Origin: Cladobotryum mycophilum
Taxonomy: Eukaryota > Ascomycota > Sordariomycetes > Hypocreales > Hypocreaceae
Assembly: GCA_036429605.1 (NCBI GenBank)
Contig: CM071589.1
Coordinates: forward strand, 868,001-932,000
Direction: 5' to 3'
DNA length: 64,000 nt
Part shown: one piece after another, positions 46,002 through 57,910 of the stretch
Layout: every line of letters starts with the position of its first letter
Numbering within the stretch: the first letter of the stretch is position 1
Translations under genes and position numbers: made by a program
The notes under the pieces: model-generated
Database searches by the model: none
Told to the model about the DNA's origin: nothing
What the model saw: the letters and a program-made list of their open reading frames with translations, nothing else

Positions 46002-48850
46002 CTTCAACGGTGCAACCAAGGATGGGAGGGAAGTTTGATGAAGGAGAATGGGAGGACAAGCGTCAAAAGGAGGAGGAGGAGGAGGAGGGGATACACGACC
46101 AGTTTATACCATCGTGAGAGATTGATCGTCACACCTCGGACAGAAAGGCCACAGACTCCGCCTGGCTTCCACTTGCTATGCCATAACGTAGATCCGAAAG
46201 CGCCTAGAGCTGTAGTGGAAGGTGAGTTGTCGTTGGATGCGATGCGAGGTGATGAAAAGGTCGCATTTTCTCCAACCTGCCCCAACTTTGGGCTCTAAAA
46301 GGTCGGGCGGCACTTCTCCATCAGCCATAGGCGCATCGCCCTCCAAAAGAAAGGGCCCTTCCGATTCGCAACGGCTCTCGAGTCGTTCGCACCAAGAAAA
46401 AAGGATGCCTTCTCTGCTCGGTGTGGTCTAGGCGGCTGCCGATCAAGGAAGGTCACCACCAAAAAAACAACGCCGATCTGTCTTACCAGTGCGAGCAGTG
46501 GGTTGATAGTCAGGGACGGCAGAAGGTGGCATTGGGACGGTGGTCATGCTTAATCGAGCCTAAAGGCAATGATCTTCAGGACAAAACAAAAGTCTCCGTA
46601 ATCTTCGTTCCACGATGAAGCTGTACAACATTGCTCTCGTGTGCTGATTGAATGACAATGTACCACAGAGGGGGAGGGCAAGCATCGTATATGACTCGAC
46701 TTTATTAACCGTTGGATGAAAGTTCTCGTAATCGATATGCAGCTTATGCCCGCTCCCTGCTTGCCTCTCCCCGGCATTCCACCTACCATCACATCTCATC
46801 CCATCACATCCCACCAAAAGGCACATGCCGAGCTTTTGCGCCATTCATCCATCCTTGGCCCGCTTCGGCAATGCCTCCGCCCTCCCCGCAGTCCCCCTCC
46901 CCCTCACTGTCCTCGCTCTCCTCTCTGTATTGGACCAACCAACAGCTTTCTTATCTTTCCAGCTTCCTAAGATGAAAAGGTTGCATTCGAGGTCGATGGA
47001 ACTTTTTGTTCTGCACATCAGAGGACTTTCAATTCGTCCTTGATCTAATAAGTCTAAGTGTAGTCTTGCTCAGCGCATCAACCAAACCGAGGCAATTGAC
47101 CCGTATTGGCCTTTCTCTGCCCCAAACCTTTGCTCTTTTGTTCAAGTTTGACTACGACGTCACTATCGTTGTTCCCAATCTCGGAGAGGATGCCCAAATG
47201 GATGATGCGTGTCAGTCACGACGAGACCCCGCGATGATATGATTCCAAGCTCGAGATTATCTTCTGCCTCAGGCTCAAATTAAAGTATCCACCTTGCGGT
47301 CCATGCGGGATTTTGTCCTTGTGTTCAACTTTTACACACAAAACTCGCGAGGACACACGAAAGAAAGAAAATTAAATACGAACGACACGAACAAAACAAG
47401 GCCATCATCACGTCTCAAGATAACTCATCAAACCTTTGATCTTATGCAGCGTATCCAACAATATGGTTACAGCACCGAAGCAGAGTCAATTGACGATACA
47501 CCAACGACGTCCGACAAATAAATAAATATTCAGTCGTTTTTGAGCTTCACTTTGGCGGTTCCATAACAGCAAAATGGTCCTCACATGGCCCATCGCGATT
47601 CGCAGACTTCTTTAGACGATACTGTATGCGATAGCGTTCAAATGCTGGTGGTGTTGCAGAGTCTTGTGGATGATTGCCAGCCTGGTGGTCAGCTGTAGGA
47701 GATCCCTCCAGGAATCTGGCCTGCCATGATGGAACCACATATCAATCAGGGGATTCAAGAAGATGAAAAGGTAGCCACAAGCAGCCCTCTTCAAGACTCA
47801 AAATACGGCACAACAAGATTGCTCGTAAGTTTCATCGCACCCTATTTGCTATACTGCCCCCTTCCGGATTACATGATGATCAAATTTGCATCACCCACAA
47901 AATATGACCCTTCACCGGTGTTGATTAGAAAACCTTGATTGCTTTCTGATAATCCATTGAGCAGCTTGCTCTCTACACTTGACCCTCTCCATAATGTATT
48001 TCCGCATTCATGTTGGCTAACTCGTCAAATGTGCACAGTTCTAGGTGGCTTTCAGTCTCGTGCCACGTCGTAGCAGCCTGTCGGGTGTTACCCACGGGTA
48101 TCACATCCAGTGGCTCTACATCGACTGTTCCTAGCTCACATGTAGAATTGCCATTCAGGACGACTTGTCGATTTGCCTGATTACGACCTAGAAGCACCGG
48201 CTTTTGCTAGATTGACGCCACTCTGGGTTTGTTTGGACCCATCTCAATGCCGTATTTTTGCTATATGATGTGCTGGAAAACTGGCAACGGCGCCAATGTT
48301 TGTTGAGTAGTGACTCCCATGACACTGACCGTGACCGTGACCTTGGAGTTGGTGAAGATTGGGTCAAACGTACGGGATAAAGTAGCTTCACCCAAGTGTT
48401 CCACTCGTAGGTGCTGTGACGAAACACGCTTGGGATAACAGTGTAATCTTCTTCATGTGGTGCGACCTGATGTGTTCTACAATCAACACAAGATGCTTTG
48501 TATTAATTACTCTACTGTGTCCTTTCCGTCCCCTGACGACAAGGTCTGTACTCAGCTCACACTCTATGATGCAATAGCCTTAACCTATACACTCAATCAC
48601 ATCGCCAGCCCATCGCAATCAGTAGCGGCATCTTGAATTCTTGATATGCATCATTTTTTCTACATTTTTTTCGCTTTTACGGCGCACACTGAGTATCGTG
48701 TTTCCTCGCCAAGGGGTAAGGTCTTGCATGTACTCCATACTTTGCTACGGACTGAGTTCTATTGTTTTGATGATGCCGGCCATTCCAATAACAGCTACTT
48801 GTACTTACCAAATTGGTCTTCATAGTACTCGTCGTCTCCAACTTCATGGT
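46002..48850. other. intergenic region, no supportable gene
   Basis: A (GGA)n run lies at about 46070-46088 just before the carboxypeptidase start (its leader, minus strand). Overlapping frames at 46712-47043 encode Pro/Ser-rich low-complexity peptides and are not credible genes. Nothing else is recognised. Confidence 0.5.
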
Positions 48851-48914
48851 CTACTTGCATATTTCTGCACCATTTTCAGAAGCGCCTCCTCAATTTCCTT
48901 CGGGTTCGTTGCGC

Positions 48915-49904
48915 TCAAGTAATGAGCTCCCCTTCGACAATGATCAGTTCGGCCTCCGGGGAACCGGTAAACAGCTTAATCTGGTCTGGTTGCGCAGCCG
49001 TTCCAAAGACTATATCCTGCGTGCCCTGTCAAATTTCATTAGCAACGCCTCAAAACTGGGGAGCGGTGATTTCAGTCGGGGGGGAAAAAAGTACCTGGAG
49101 CCAGTATACGGGACACTTGATGTCTCTGACCCTTCGCAGCAGAGAATCCCGGTCAAGGAGGCATGCCATGGCCATCTTCAGTTTCTTACGCCCCTCGTCC
49201 CCAGAATACACTTGCTTGAGTGTTTCTACCCACATGGCCAGGGACTCATCCGAGATGTTTCCGGAGAAGCCCAGGCTGATGGTCTGCAGGCACAGGTTGT
49301 GATCCGGGACGAAATCTGGAGTGGGAACATCACTGCATAAAGCTTCATATACGGGTGCCAGGGTAGTATCTGGATCCCAGCTGCCCTTGGCACGAGATGC
49401 GGCCGACTCGTAGTCCATCGACGTACCCAGGGGCAGAATGCCAAGTATCTAATCATATGTAGCTGTCAAAGACGGGCTCATCGATGCGACGAAACAAAAA
49501 AACAACCACCCAAAAAAAAAAAAAAAAAAAAAAAAACATACCCTTTCCGGTGCGAGCAGCGCCATTCTGGCGACGATCCATCCGCCTTGACTAGTGCCTA
49601 GCGCAAAGGCCTTGTCCACCTTGAAAGCATCCATGACTTGCAATGCCATGATGGCCGTATCCCAGTATGTGAAGTGCTCCGTCGGTGAGCTGGTGGCGCC
49701 ATGGCCAAGGGGCTCAATGGCTAGGAGATTGACCGCATCTGTAATGGCCTTGCTGCCGTACTGAACATCGTAAAGAGCAGAAGTCATGCACATGGAGTTG
49801 ATGAGCACGACGGTAGGTTTGGCGGGGTCGATGATACCGTTGGAAATGCGGTAACCGGCGGAGATGCCAAGATGCGGAACTTTGACGGTATTTTTGGCAG
49901 CCAT
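48915..49904 (-). CDS. alpha/beta hydrolase, C-terminus frameshifted
   Basis: Three exons, 49904-49542, 49448-49095 and 49025-48915, give 275 aa. Features: N-terminal strand PTVVLINSM, nucleophile elbow GTSQGGW with Ser105, and the acid strand ending CPVYWLQGTQD. After SPEAELIIVEG the frame changes: a run of four G (plus strand CCCC, 48929-48932) where five would continue into a segment with the expected histidine (HYLSA) and a helical tail to about 48852. As written, the protein stops at 48915 without the catalytic His. This is either a real one-base deletion, making a pseudogene, or a homopolymer sequencing error. Intron 1 carries a 25-bp T-run (A on the plus strand, 49512-49536). Family members hydrolyse esters, lactones or epoxides; the substrate is unknown. 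Confidence 0.75.
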
Positions 49905-52273
49905 GGCTTGGGTCTTTAGGCGAGATTGCGTACGTATATTACAATGACAATTTTTGTTTTGTTTTGTCAATTACAGAGTCCTCCGTACATTCAGGAAATG
50001 CCTTTTTACTTATACTACATGGCGATCCCCTGTGTGTGATCCACAGAGCAAAGAGGGGACTGTGGTGGCATTTGCCTCATGTGACGACAACAGATGGAAC
50101 CGAAACGGGTTTGTGAGCTTCCCCACGTCCGGAGCGGCGAATCGGCCTTTGCCAATTCTGTGCTGTTGGGACTTGTTGAGATGTGCGTGCTACTCAGATA
50201 TGTATGCTTGATCGGACGAGGTTAGCTTAGCCTTGTTGGATGGATGCACCTTGGATCAGGAGAGTATGTATGTGTCCATATTAAGACCAGGGCATAATTA
50301 GACATATGCTGCTACATAAAAATGCACTGCATTTGCCCAAACAATTGATGAACAGTGTACGAATACAAGTACAAGTATCTCGCTTGGTTGAATCTTTTGC
50401 CATGTGTTGGTATGGCTTGCATGGGTCGGCAAGCTCTCAATTTTCTCACGCTTCATCTCGCTTCTGCAGTGGTTCTCTCAACGTCTTCGCATGTCTCATC
50501 AATCCCCCCGTCCCCCTCCACTTCCCGTCAGTCTTTCTCGGCCGAAAAGCAAAGAGAGGGAAAAAGGCGAGACCCACACACCGTAACTGATGATGCGAAC
50601 CGTCCAATGAGCAATACGTACTGTTATTTCTGTGGGTAGGCTTGCGAAGCGGCAAAGGGTACGACCAAGTATGCTGTGCGAAGGGGAATCCGGGTAAGCT
50701 GCAGTGTCTGACTTGAGTCAGCATGAGATTTCTCTAATATTCAAGGTCTCATTCAGCCTCCAATCGCAGGACGTGGAGCTTGGTTGAGAAGAAGGAGAAG
50801 AAGAAGAAGAAAAGAAAGGAAGAAATCAATAGTCTGTATATGCAGCTGCAGGCACCCAAAGCTGGATGATTGCCCCTTTCGCTTCGGAGATAGGGTAATT
50901 CCAAAACGGAGAGTGCGAAAAAAACTCCATCGTAAGACACATCATATTTGATGTTCCAGGATGTTGGAAATTCGTGACTCGTCATGTTTTCCCCCGCGGT
51001 GACAGCAGCGAGTAGGATGCCCAAGGGTGCGGGTGCGATATTAGCCAGCTCAGATGTTTCAAAATCGCCGATCCTGTACGAATTTCGTCGAGTGACAACC
51101 ATGGGTGACACCCCCCGACCTCTTGACGAACTTGTCAGCATAGGAGAATCTGCTCCATGGCGTGCAGAATATGAAGGCTTGGTCCAAAACTTTATTCCCT
51201 GCCCCCTCCCAAGAACTTGTCCGTCTGTCTTAGCAATTAGCATATCCGATCCTTCTCGGGCTCTTGGGACATGCCACTAAAAAGGCTTGCGTCCCGGCGG
51301 GATGGATGGGAGGAGCACTTCTTGGGTCGGAAGTTAGTCGCCACGCACACTGCAATGGGTGTTGCGCTTTGACGTTTGGGCGGGACAGAATTGACTGGTC
51401 TCTACCAAGAGCTCGGCAAACCACAGTAACCTTGCCTTGGGCAGTTGAAGCGCTGTAAAGGGAAGTCCATTTTGTTATGTACAGTCTTATTTGAGATGGC
51501 GGGATGGTTCGCCATGGGCTGAACCTTGCACGCGCTCTAGGCTATTGAATGTTTGCTCCGAGCCGATCTACCAACAACACTGGAATGAATGAATGGACGC
51601 ATTGTTGGCTGAATACAAAACCATCAGCAACGGCACGTCCCGTGTGCGTGCTTGATGTTGGTTGTACGACCAACAAGCCCCAATAAAGCACAGAGTCTGT
51701 TGGAGTCCTTAATCTCTTTGCCACTGCCCCAGTGGGTAGGTTTTTTTCTTTTTTTCTTTCTCTTTCTTTCTCTCTCTCTTTCTCTTTCTCTCGAATCTCC
51801 ATAAATAACACATATATACCCCTCTCACACTCTCACACTCTTCCTTTCTTTTCTCACACAAAACTAGTAGAAAAAACGCACAGGCCTTTGTGCAGAATCA
51901 GGGGCTTCACCTGAGCTTTACCCCGGCTCTAAAGTCTCGACTAGTTTCCCGAGTGGCGTGCTGGTACGAGCCCGGCGCTGTCATGAGGGGCGGGCTGTTC
52001 GTCAAAAAAGGCCGTAAGACGAAAGCAGAAAATCTTGAGAGCAAAGGGAGTAGAAAACTAGTTGGAGATCCATCCATCTCGTCCGTCCGGTCCGTCCATC
52101 CATTCACTCCACGTTTCATTCAGACCCACGGCTCCTCTTTCAACCTTACCATCCCTCCCCCGGATCGGAACTCGTCCAAAAAAACCGTCCCTTTTTGTTT
52201 CTTCATGTTGCGGCGTCGACAAGTAAACGACTCTTGATCGTTGACGTTCTCCCCCCAAGGAAATGTAGCCCTA
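49905..52273. other. divergent intergenic region, hydrolase / rhodopsin-domain protein
   Basis: The frame at 50749-51243 (minus, 164 aa) has no recognisable motif and a low-complexity Phe-rich tail, so it is not called. A TTTC-rich tract lies at about 51739-51792. The last 200 bp form the leader and promoter of the membrane-protein gene. Confidence 0.5.
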
Positions 52274-53690
52274 ATGACGCAAGGTTCGAAATCGCAGTAT
52301 CCTGGCCTGCCCGGTTTCAATCCAGATAATCTGCAGCCATGGATTCTCGCGGTCAACATATCCATGACGATCCTGGCGACGATAACCGTCGTTTTACGCC
52401 TGGCCAGTCGGCGCATCAGAAAGCAGCAACTGTGGTGGGATGATTGGATGATCATTTTCTCGCAGGTAGGTAGCAATCGAGCAAGCAAGCAAGCGAAACT
52501 TGCTGCTGCAGCCACATGCAGGAGCGGGTTTGCGATTTTGATTCGGTAATTTCTGACCAAGAGATTGATTGTTTGTGTGTGGCAGATCTGGCTTTACATC
52601 ACACTGGCCCTCAGCTTCGCCCTTTACGTTGGGGGCGTGGGCATTCACGCCGACCTACTCCCTCCCGAAAATCCTGTCTTCGTCGCGAAATGGCTGGTCG
52701 TCTGCGAGACCATGTACGTGTGGAACCTCGTCTGGACAAAGTTGAGCGTCTTGCTCATGTACTTTCGAATCTTCGACTTCCCGCTCTTCAGGAAGATGAC
52801 CTATTACATCGCCGGCCTTGTCATAGCATGGGTCATCTGCATCACCTTCCTCTTCATATTCATCTGCGTCCCTGTCCAGAAGCTTTGGTACCCGTCACTC
52901 CCTGGACATTGCATCAGCCAAGTCGGCACATGGATCGCCAATGCGATTGCGACAATATTCACCGATCTGGCTATTCTATTGATGCCGATCCCGCAAATTT
53001 GGAGGCTACAGCTGAGGACGACAGAGAAGATGGGCCTGACCGTGGCTTTCAGCCTCGGCTTCTTGTATGTCCAAATAGCCCACATGTATAAAGTTGGATG
53101 GGAGGGTCAGTTGCTAACAACGTGGCAGTGTCGTTTTTGCCTCCGCATACCGAACCTCTGTACTCTTCACATACAACCACACAGATCCGACCTATACGCT
53201 CGCGCCGACCCTGGGCTGGACCGGTATTGAACTGGCAGCTGGCATCATCTCCGCCTGCCTCCCCACCCTCCTCCCCGTCCTCCGCCTCTTCGCTCGCAGA
53301 ATCGGCATCAAGCGCAACTTCCTATCGCCTAGAAATCGAGGAACCACTGGCGCGAGTCCTTCCAGCGGGAAGCAATCGAATGGCAGCAGCAGGCCCAGCA
53401 ATCCCATCCTTACTGTGGGAGGACAGTCAACTCGCAGGCCGAGTGAAAATCACTTTTACAGACTAGATGAAGATACGGAGTCGGACGGCAGTATTCCAAC
53501 GGACATGGAACTGGGTGCGGTTCAGCCCATGGACCCTCTCGGAAGCCTGCGGCCTGATACCAAAGGGTTTAAGCACACGGTCAGGTCATACACGACGCAA
53601 ACGGGCCCGAACGGAGCATCCAACGAGATTCCTCTGCACGGTATTCGGGTTCAAACTGAATTTGAACACTCCACCATCACAATGAGGTGA
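52274..53690 (+). CDS. seven-helix rhodopsin-domain (Pth11/SAT4-like) membrane protein
   Basis: Three exons, 52274-52465, 52586-53064 and 53129-53690, give 410 aa. The N-terminal 290 residues contain about seven hydrophobic helices with family landmarks: LRLASRRIRKQQLWWDDWMII after helix 1, GVGIHADLLP, WTKLSVLLMYFRIF, CVPVQKLW and ISQVGTWIANAIATIFTDLAILLMPIPQIW, then GWTGIELAAGIISACLPTLLPVL. A 120-residue cytoplasmic tail rich in Ser, Arg and Gly follows. This is the fungal rhodopsin-domain family (PF20684), which includes Pth11-related surface sensors; no CFEM domain is present. The likely site is the plasma membrane; signal and ligand unknown. ATG 52274 is the first usable Met. Intact. Confidence 0.87.
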
Positions 53691-53908
53691 TATTTTTGCG
53701 ACGATGTATATACGAAACCCATGACATTCCGATACGCAAAAGGGGGGGCAGGAAACATATCATCCGGTGTACAAGGCAAAGGGTCAACATTTATTTGGGA
53801 TATATACCAGGGAAAGCATGCATTTTTTTTATTCGGGATATCAATAAGGGTATTTTCACGTTCTTCATGTCAAGTAAAGGTTTATTGGGAAAATTTTAAA
53901 TAATGACT

Positions 53909-55576
53909 TTATGCTTCGTACACTTTCTTGCCTTCAAACCACGTCTCCTTGACTACGCCTTTGATCAGTTGCTCTGGAGTCAGCTCGACCTGGCAGACCA
54001 CAAAATCGGCCTTCAATCCCTTCTTCAAGCTCCCGGTCCACTTGTCCGCAAAGGTCGAATAGGCTGAGCCGTGGGTTGCGCCAGCAATGGCCTGGTACAC
54101 GGTGAGTGCAAACTCTGGGTTGATCACAGTCTCCAGCTCCGGCTCGCGATAAGACCGTCTCGTCGTCGCGACGTACATGTTGGGTAGAGGGTGGTGGGGG
54201 GCTGTTGGCGCATCGGAACCGAGGGCTAGGGGTGCACCTCCGTCGGCAAACTCGCGGTAAGCGAATGCACGTTTGCATCGATGCTCGCCGATGAGGCGTG
54301 GCCAAGCGCGTAGGATGGCTGGGTCCGAGTGAACCGGTTGGATAGAGGCTGTGATGCCCAACTTGCCGAGCCGCGCAGCGTCCTCAGCAGAAGCCATCTC
54401 GATATGCTCAACGCGAGGGCGGAGCGAACGATCGGTGTTCTTCTCCAATACATCAATCGCCATGCGAATAGTCCGGTCGCCAATGGCGTGAAGGGCAACC
54501 TGCAATCCTGCCGCATGGGCCTTGGAAACAATCGGATGGAGGAACTCCTCTGACCACATGGGATCGGGATTGGGTCCTGTGGAGTAAGGCTCGGTCAACG
54601 AAGCCGTGCATGCGTCGATAATTCCATCGCAGATGACTTTGATGCCCACGATGCGACAGTCTGGCGTCGTGTCGGCGTTGTACTCCTTTGCCAGCTCTAT
54701 CGCACGATCGACTTGGCCAAGGACTTGATCCAGAGATTTGTTAGGCTTCATGAGCCAGTATGATGAAAGGCGCATGCCACCAAGGCCTTCTTGGTTGCGC
54801 AACTCCAAAAGGGGCTCCCAGATGGTTTCGTCCATGGCCATGTCGACCATTCCTGTATACCCAACAGAGTTGAACGCTGTAATGGCAGCTTTGATCGCAT
54901 CCTTTCTCTCCTGAACCGAAGCGACCTTTGCAGTGAATGGCCAGATAAACTCAAATACCGCACTCTCGTTGAAGACTCCATTCAGATTGCCATCTTTATC
55001 GCGCTGAAAGTTGCCACCAGGAGGATCGGGCGAGTCCTTTGTGACATTCATTACCTGGCAGAACTCGGCCAACCCTGCACTGTTGCACCAAGTTGTGTGC
55101 AAATCCTTGGTGTCGACAAAGATTGGACGGGGATCCAGGTCATCGAGGAGGGAGGCGTCGACGCCGCCTGGGGTCATGGAATGCATCCATCCACGGCAGA
55201 AGATTCTTGTGACTTCAGGGTGAGACTCTGCATACTCTTTGATCGTAGCGCGAATATCGTCTAAATTCTGACACGCTTCCAGCCCGACTTTGGTGAGTGC
55301 CTGGCCGAGCAGTAGGATGTGCAAATGCCCATCAATGAAGCCAGGGAGCACAGTCTGGCCAGCTAGATCTTTAACCGCGGCGCCATTGGCTTTGGCTTCA
55401 ATCACGGCATTGTCTTGTTCGGAGCCAACATATTGGATGACACCGTCCTGCACGATCATGCACTCCGCGAAACTGGGAACGGCATTCTCCGGTTCCACTT
55501 CGGGCGGCTGATAAATCTTGCCATTAATGAACAAGACCGAGTTGTTGGATCGGGACACGTCTATCAAGTCGCCCAT
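53909..55576 (-). CDS. amidohydrolase family 3 (YtcJ-like) metal hydrolase
   Basis: Single exon, 555 aa, about the usual length. A TIM-barrel metal hydrolase with an N-terminal beta-sandwich (LFINGKIYQPP). Metal and catalytic signatures: GFIDGHLHI (first HxH), QVALHAIGDRTIRMAIDVLE, RVEHIEMAS, and GSDAPTAPHHPL (catalytic Asp). The C-terminus closes the sandwich with GSLKKGLKADFVVCQ. Family members hydrolyse amides, ureas or cyclic imides; the substrate is unassigned. It is divergent from the UDP-glycosyltransferase with 960 bp between start codons, so the two could share control elements. A CCCCTC/GAGGGG inverted pair lies 121 bp upstream. Intact. Confidence 0.9.
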   Translation of the reverse strand: MGDLIDVSRSNNSVLFINGKIYQPPEVEPENAVPSFAECMIVQDGVIQYVGSEQDNAVIEAKANGAAVKDLAGQTVLPGFIDGHLHILLLGQALTKVGLEACQNLDDIRATIKEYAESHPEVTRIFCRGWMHSMTPGGVDASLLDDLDPRPIFVDTKDLHTTWCNSAGLAEFCQVMNVTKDSPDPPGGNFQRDKDGNLNGVFNESAVFEFIWPFTAKVASVQERKDAIKAAITAFNSVGYTGMVDMAMDETIWEPLLELRNQEGLGGMRLSSYWLMKPNKSLDQVLGQVDRAIELAKEYNADTTPDCRIVGIKVICDGIIDACTASLTEPYSTGPNPDPMWSEEFLHPIVSKAHAAGLQVALHAIGDRTIRMAIDVLEKNTDRSLRPRVEHIEMASAEDAARLGKLGITASIQPVHSDPAILRAWPRLIGEHRCKRAFAYREFADGGAPLALGSDAPTAPHHPLPNMYVATTRRSYREPELETVINPEFALTVYQAIAGATHGSAYSTFADKWTGSLKKGLKADFVVCQVELTPEQLIKGVVKETWFEGKKVYEA

Positions 55577-55696
55577 GATGCAAGACGTGGCAAGTTGGTA
55601 TTAAATAGACAAAAAATTGCGTTGCATCTAATCAAAGGTAGTTGAAGCGTCTGACTGTGTTGCACCACACCCTCAACAGCCAGAACATCAGGCGAT

Positions 55697-55718
55697 CCCC
55701 TCTTTCGAGAATGAGGGG
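55697..55718. promoter_or_regulatory. inverted CCCCTC / GAGGGG pair (STRE-like)
   Basis: CCCCTC at 55697-55702 and GAGGGG at 55713-55718 face each other across 10 bp. CCCCT/AGGGG is the stress-response element bound by Msn2/Msn4/SebA-type C2H2 zinc-finger factors. Located 121 bp before the amidohydrolase ATG. Confidence 0.4.
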
Positions 55719-56423
55719 TTTTAGGCTATAAGAGCTACGGGATATTCCTTATCCTACATACACGTCTGACATCGGCAAAAGAACGGAACGGAGCGACCCG
55801 CTGATCTCTTACACGAAGAAAAAGATTCCAAAGGCAGAGTTTGCCACAAGTATTTTAAACTCGATGGTTTTGAGTCTTGTCAGTTCTTGGGGATAGAGAG
55901 ATAGATAGAGAGAGAGAGAGCCCCTGATATGGATCTAGTGTGTGGGACAAACTCCAAGTTGGTTGCATGGTCTCCCAGTTCAAGCCTGAATTTACGAACT
56001 CACCAATCACAACTTTAAACAGCCTGTTCTCATGCATTCATCATTGGTGAAGGGATAATTTTAGGGTAACAATATGTTTCGTCTTATTAATCTTACATTA
56101 TCTCGGTCGTAACACGGTCGGTCTTCTCGGACGGCGCACTTCTTCGGCCTCCGGCCGTTGTGACAATAATGCGTACCGCAGGCGTCTCGCCGGGATCCAC
56201 TCATCCTCATGTCTCAACCTGTAAGGCGTTGGTTATGTTCTCGCTCTCGCGAGTCGCGGCAAACCCAGCAAATTACCAAGATACCATTTGTCAACAGAGT
56301 CTCACTGCAGGGGCCGTCTTACGATATATTCTCATAATCTAGTTGCCTTGTTTGACAAATCATTAACAATCTCACCGCATGTATAGACCGTAAAAGACGG
56401 GTATATAGAGTCGAGCGTCAAGA

Positions 56424-56469
56424 CCACAACAGAGTGAAGGCCACAACTGAGTCAGCACCGCAACCGAGT
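56424..56469 (+). repeat. three 17-bp repeats in the glycosyltransferase leader
   Basis: CCACAACAGAGT (56424), CCACAACTGAGT (56441) and CCGCAACCGAGT (56458) recur exactly 17 bp apart, starting 16 bp after the TATA box. They probably lie at the transcription start or in the 5' leader. Confidence 0.65.
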
Positions 56470-56536
56470 CTCCACGAAACTCAAACATACATCTCATACA
56501 CTTCTCACGTCTCATAATTGATCATCAACCTCCAAG

Positions 56537-57910
56537 ATGCCACTCTTATCTGACGCCCCTCAAAAGCCTCTTTTGGTCTTCATGTCCATCCCGGCAGAGG
56601 GCCATACCAACCCGCTCCTCACAATTGCAGCGCATTTGATCAAGCAGGGCTACGATGTAGCTTATTTGTGCTCCGAAAGCTTCAGGACAAAGGTCGAAAA
56701 CGTTGGGGCGGAGTTCATCAAAGTCCCTGAGCTATTCGAGGATGGCTTCGAGCTCTTGCCACCAGAGTATGCTCACCTGTCCAACGTTTCCATTGAGCGA
56801 CAAGTCAGGCAGGTTTCGCACATATTCTACAGAAAGATGCCCTTGAGAGCGCAAGATGCCATGAGAGCACTCGAGAGCTTGCGAAAGCGCAATCCAGAGC
56901 GACAAATCATCGTTGTTGAAGACATTATGAACATGGGAGTTGTGCCCCTTCACTACGGTGCCCCTTTACCAGCTGGCTTTGACAAGCCCATCAAAAGAAT
57001 TGGTATAAGCCCCGCAATCCTCATGGTACAAAGCCAGGATACTGGTCCGAATTTCCTTGCACTGCCTCCAGACTCAACCGAGTCGGGTCGTCTACGAAAC
57101 AAGGTACTGCACCGCCTGATGGCCGAAAGCACATTCAAGCCTCTGACCGAGGCAATGAGGACTGCGTTCAAGGCTAGTGGGGTTACAAACCTCCCCGATA
57201 AAGACCCTCTCAGCGTCATATACACGTCTCACGATGTGACATTGATGCTGTGCTCACCAAGTCTCGAGTATCCCCGTAGCGATATTCCCAGCAGCATCAA
57301 GTTCATGGGCTGTCTGCCGCGGCGGGAAGTCAACGCCTCTTTCAAGCACCCATCTTGGTGGTCCGAAATCGTTGAAAACAGCTCGACAAACCTGCATAGA
57401 AAGAAGGTCGTTTTCGTAGCCCAGGGAACTGTAAACACGGATTATCATGAGTTGATTGAACCCACCTTTGAGGCTCTCTCTGGTCGCAAAGATACACTCA
57501 TCATTGCAGCTTTGGGGGTTCGAGGCGCTACTTTACCGGAGGACATTGAGGTGCCTGAGAATGCGCGAGTCGTCGATTATATCCCCTACGATGCGGTTCT
57601 GGAGCACGCAGATGTCTTCATCTCCAACGCAGGATACGGAGGCATGGTGCACGCCGTCATGAACGGAGTGCCCGCTGTTCTGGGAGGAGAGACCGAAGAG
57701 AAGGCCGAAGTCGTGATGCGAGCTGCCTGGGCCGGTTTTGCATGGAACCTCAAGTCCCAAACTCCCACCTCGGAGCAGGTGCGAGAAGGCGTTGATAATG
57801 TGTTGGGCGACGCTGCGTACAAGAATAGGGCGATGGAGTTGAGGCGGGAGAACGAATCATTGAATTCGCTGCAGAGAATCGAGGAGGTGGTGGCTTCCTT
57901 TACAGAGTAG
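56537..57910 (+). CDS. UDP-glycosyltransferase (GT1, MGT-like)
   Basis: Single exon, 457 aa. Transfers a sugar from UDP-sugar to a small acceptor. The N-terminal acceptor domain starts LVFMSIPAEGHTNPLLTIAAHL, with the His that serves as catalytic base in GT1 enzymes. The C-terminal donor domain has KKVVFVAQGTVNTDYHELI, then VVDYIPYDAVLEHADVFISNAGYGGMVHAVMNGVPAVLGG, the MGT form of the donor-binding signature, in which the usual H of the HGG is replaced (NAGYGG). There is no signal peptide or membrane anchor, so it is cytosolic. By class it could glycosylate a polyketide or a phenolic xenobiotic; the acceptor is unknown. Intact. Confidence 0.9.
   Translation: MPLLSDAPQKPLLVFMSIPAEGHTNPLLTIAAHLIKQGYDVAYLCSESFRTKVENVGAEFIKVPELFEDGFELLPPEYAHLSNVSIERQVRQVSHIFYRKMPLRAQDAMRALESLRKRNPERQIIVVEDIMNMGVVPLHYGAPLPAGFDKPIKRIGISPAILMVQSQDTGPNFLALPPDSTESGRLRNKVLHRLMAESTFKPLTEAMRTAFKASGVTNLPDKDPLSVIYTSHDVTLMLCSPSLEYPRSDIPSSIKFMGCLPRREVNASFKHPSWWSEIVENSSTNLHRKKVVFVAQGTVNTDYHELIEPTFEALSGRKDTLIIAALGVRGATLPEDIEVPENARVVDYIPYDAVLEHADVFISNAGYGGMVHAVMNGVPAVLGGETEEKAEVVMRAAWAGFAWNLKSQTPTSEQVREGVDNVLGDAAYKNRAMELRRENESLNSLQRIEEVVASFTE

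Larger units (their letters stand above)
55577..56536. other. shared promoter region, amidohydrolase / glycosyltransferase
   Basis: Divergent intergenic DNA of 960 bp. It holds the STRE-like pair (55697-55718), a GA repeat (about 55897-55920), a TATA box TATATA (56402-56407) for the glycosyltransferase and a 17-bp triple repeat in its leader. No gene. Confidence 0.6.

Noticed and set aside
46712..47043. Pro/Ser-rich small ORFs
   Set aside because: Three overlapping frames over the same CT-rich low-complexity DNA; none is conserved-looking.
50749..51243. 164-codon minus-strand frame as a gene
   Set aside because: No known motif; the tail is a Phe/Ser run from a CTT-type repeat; no exon partners.
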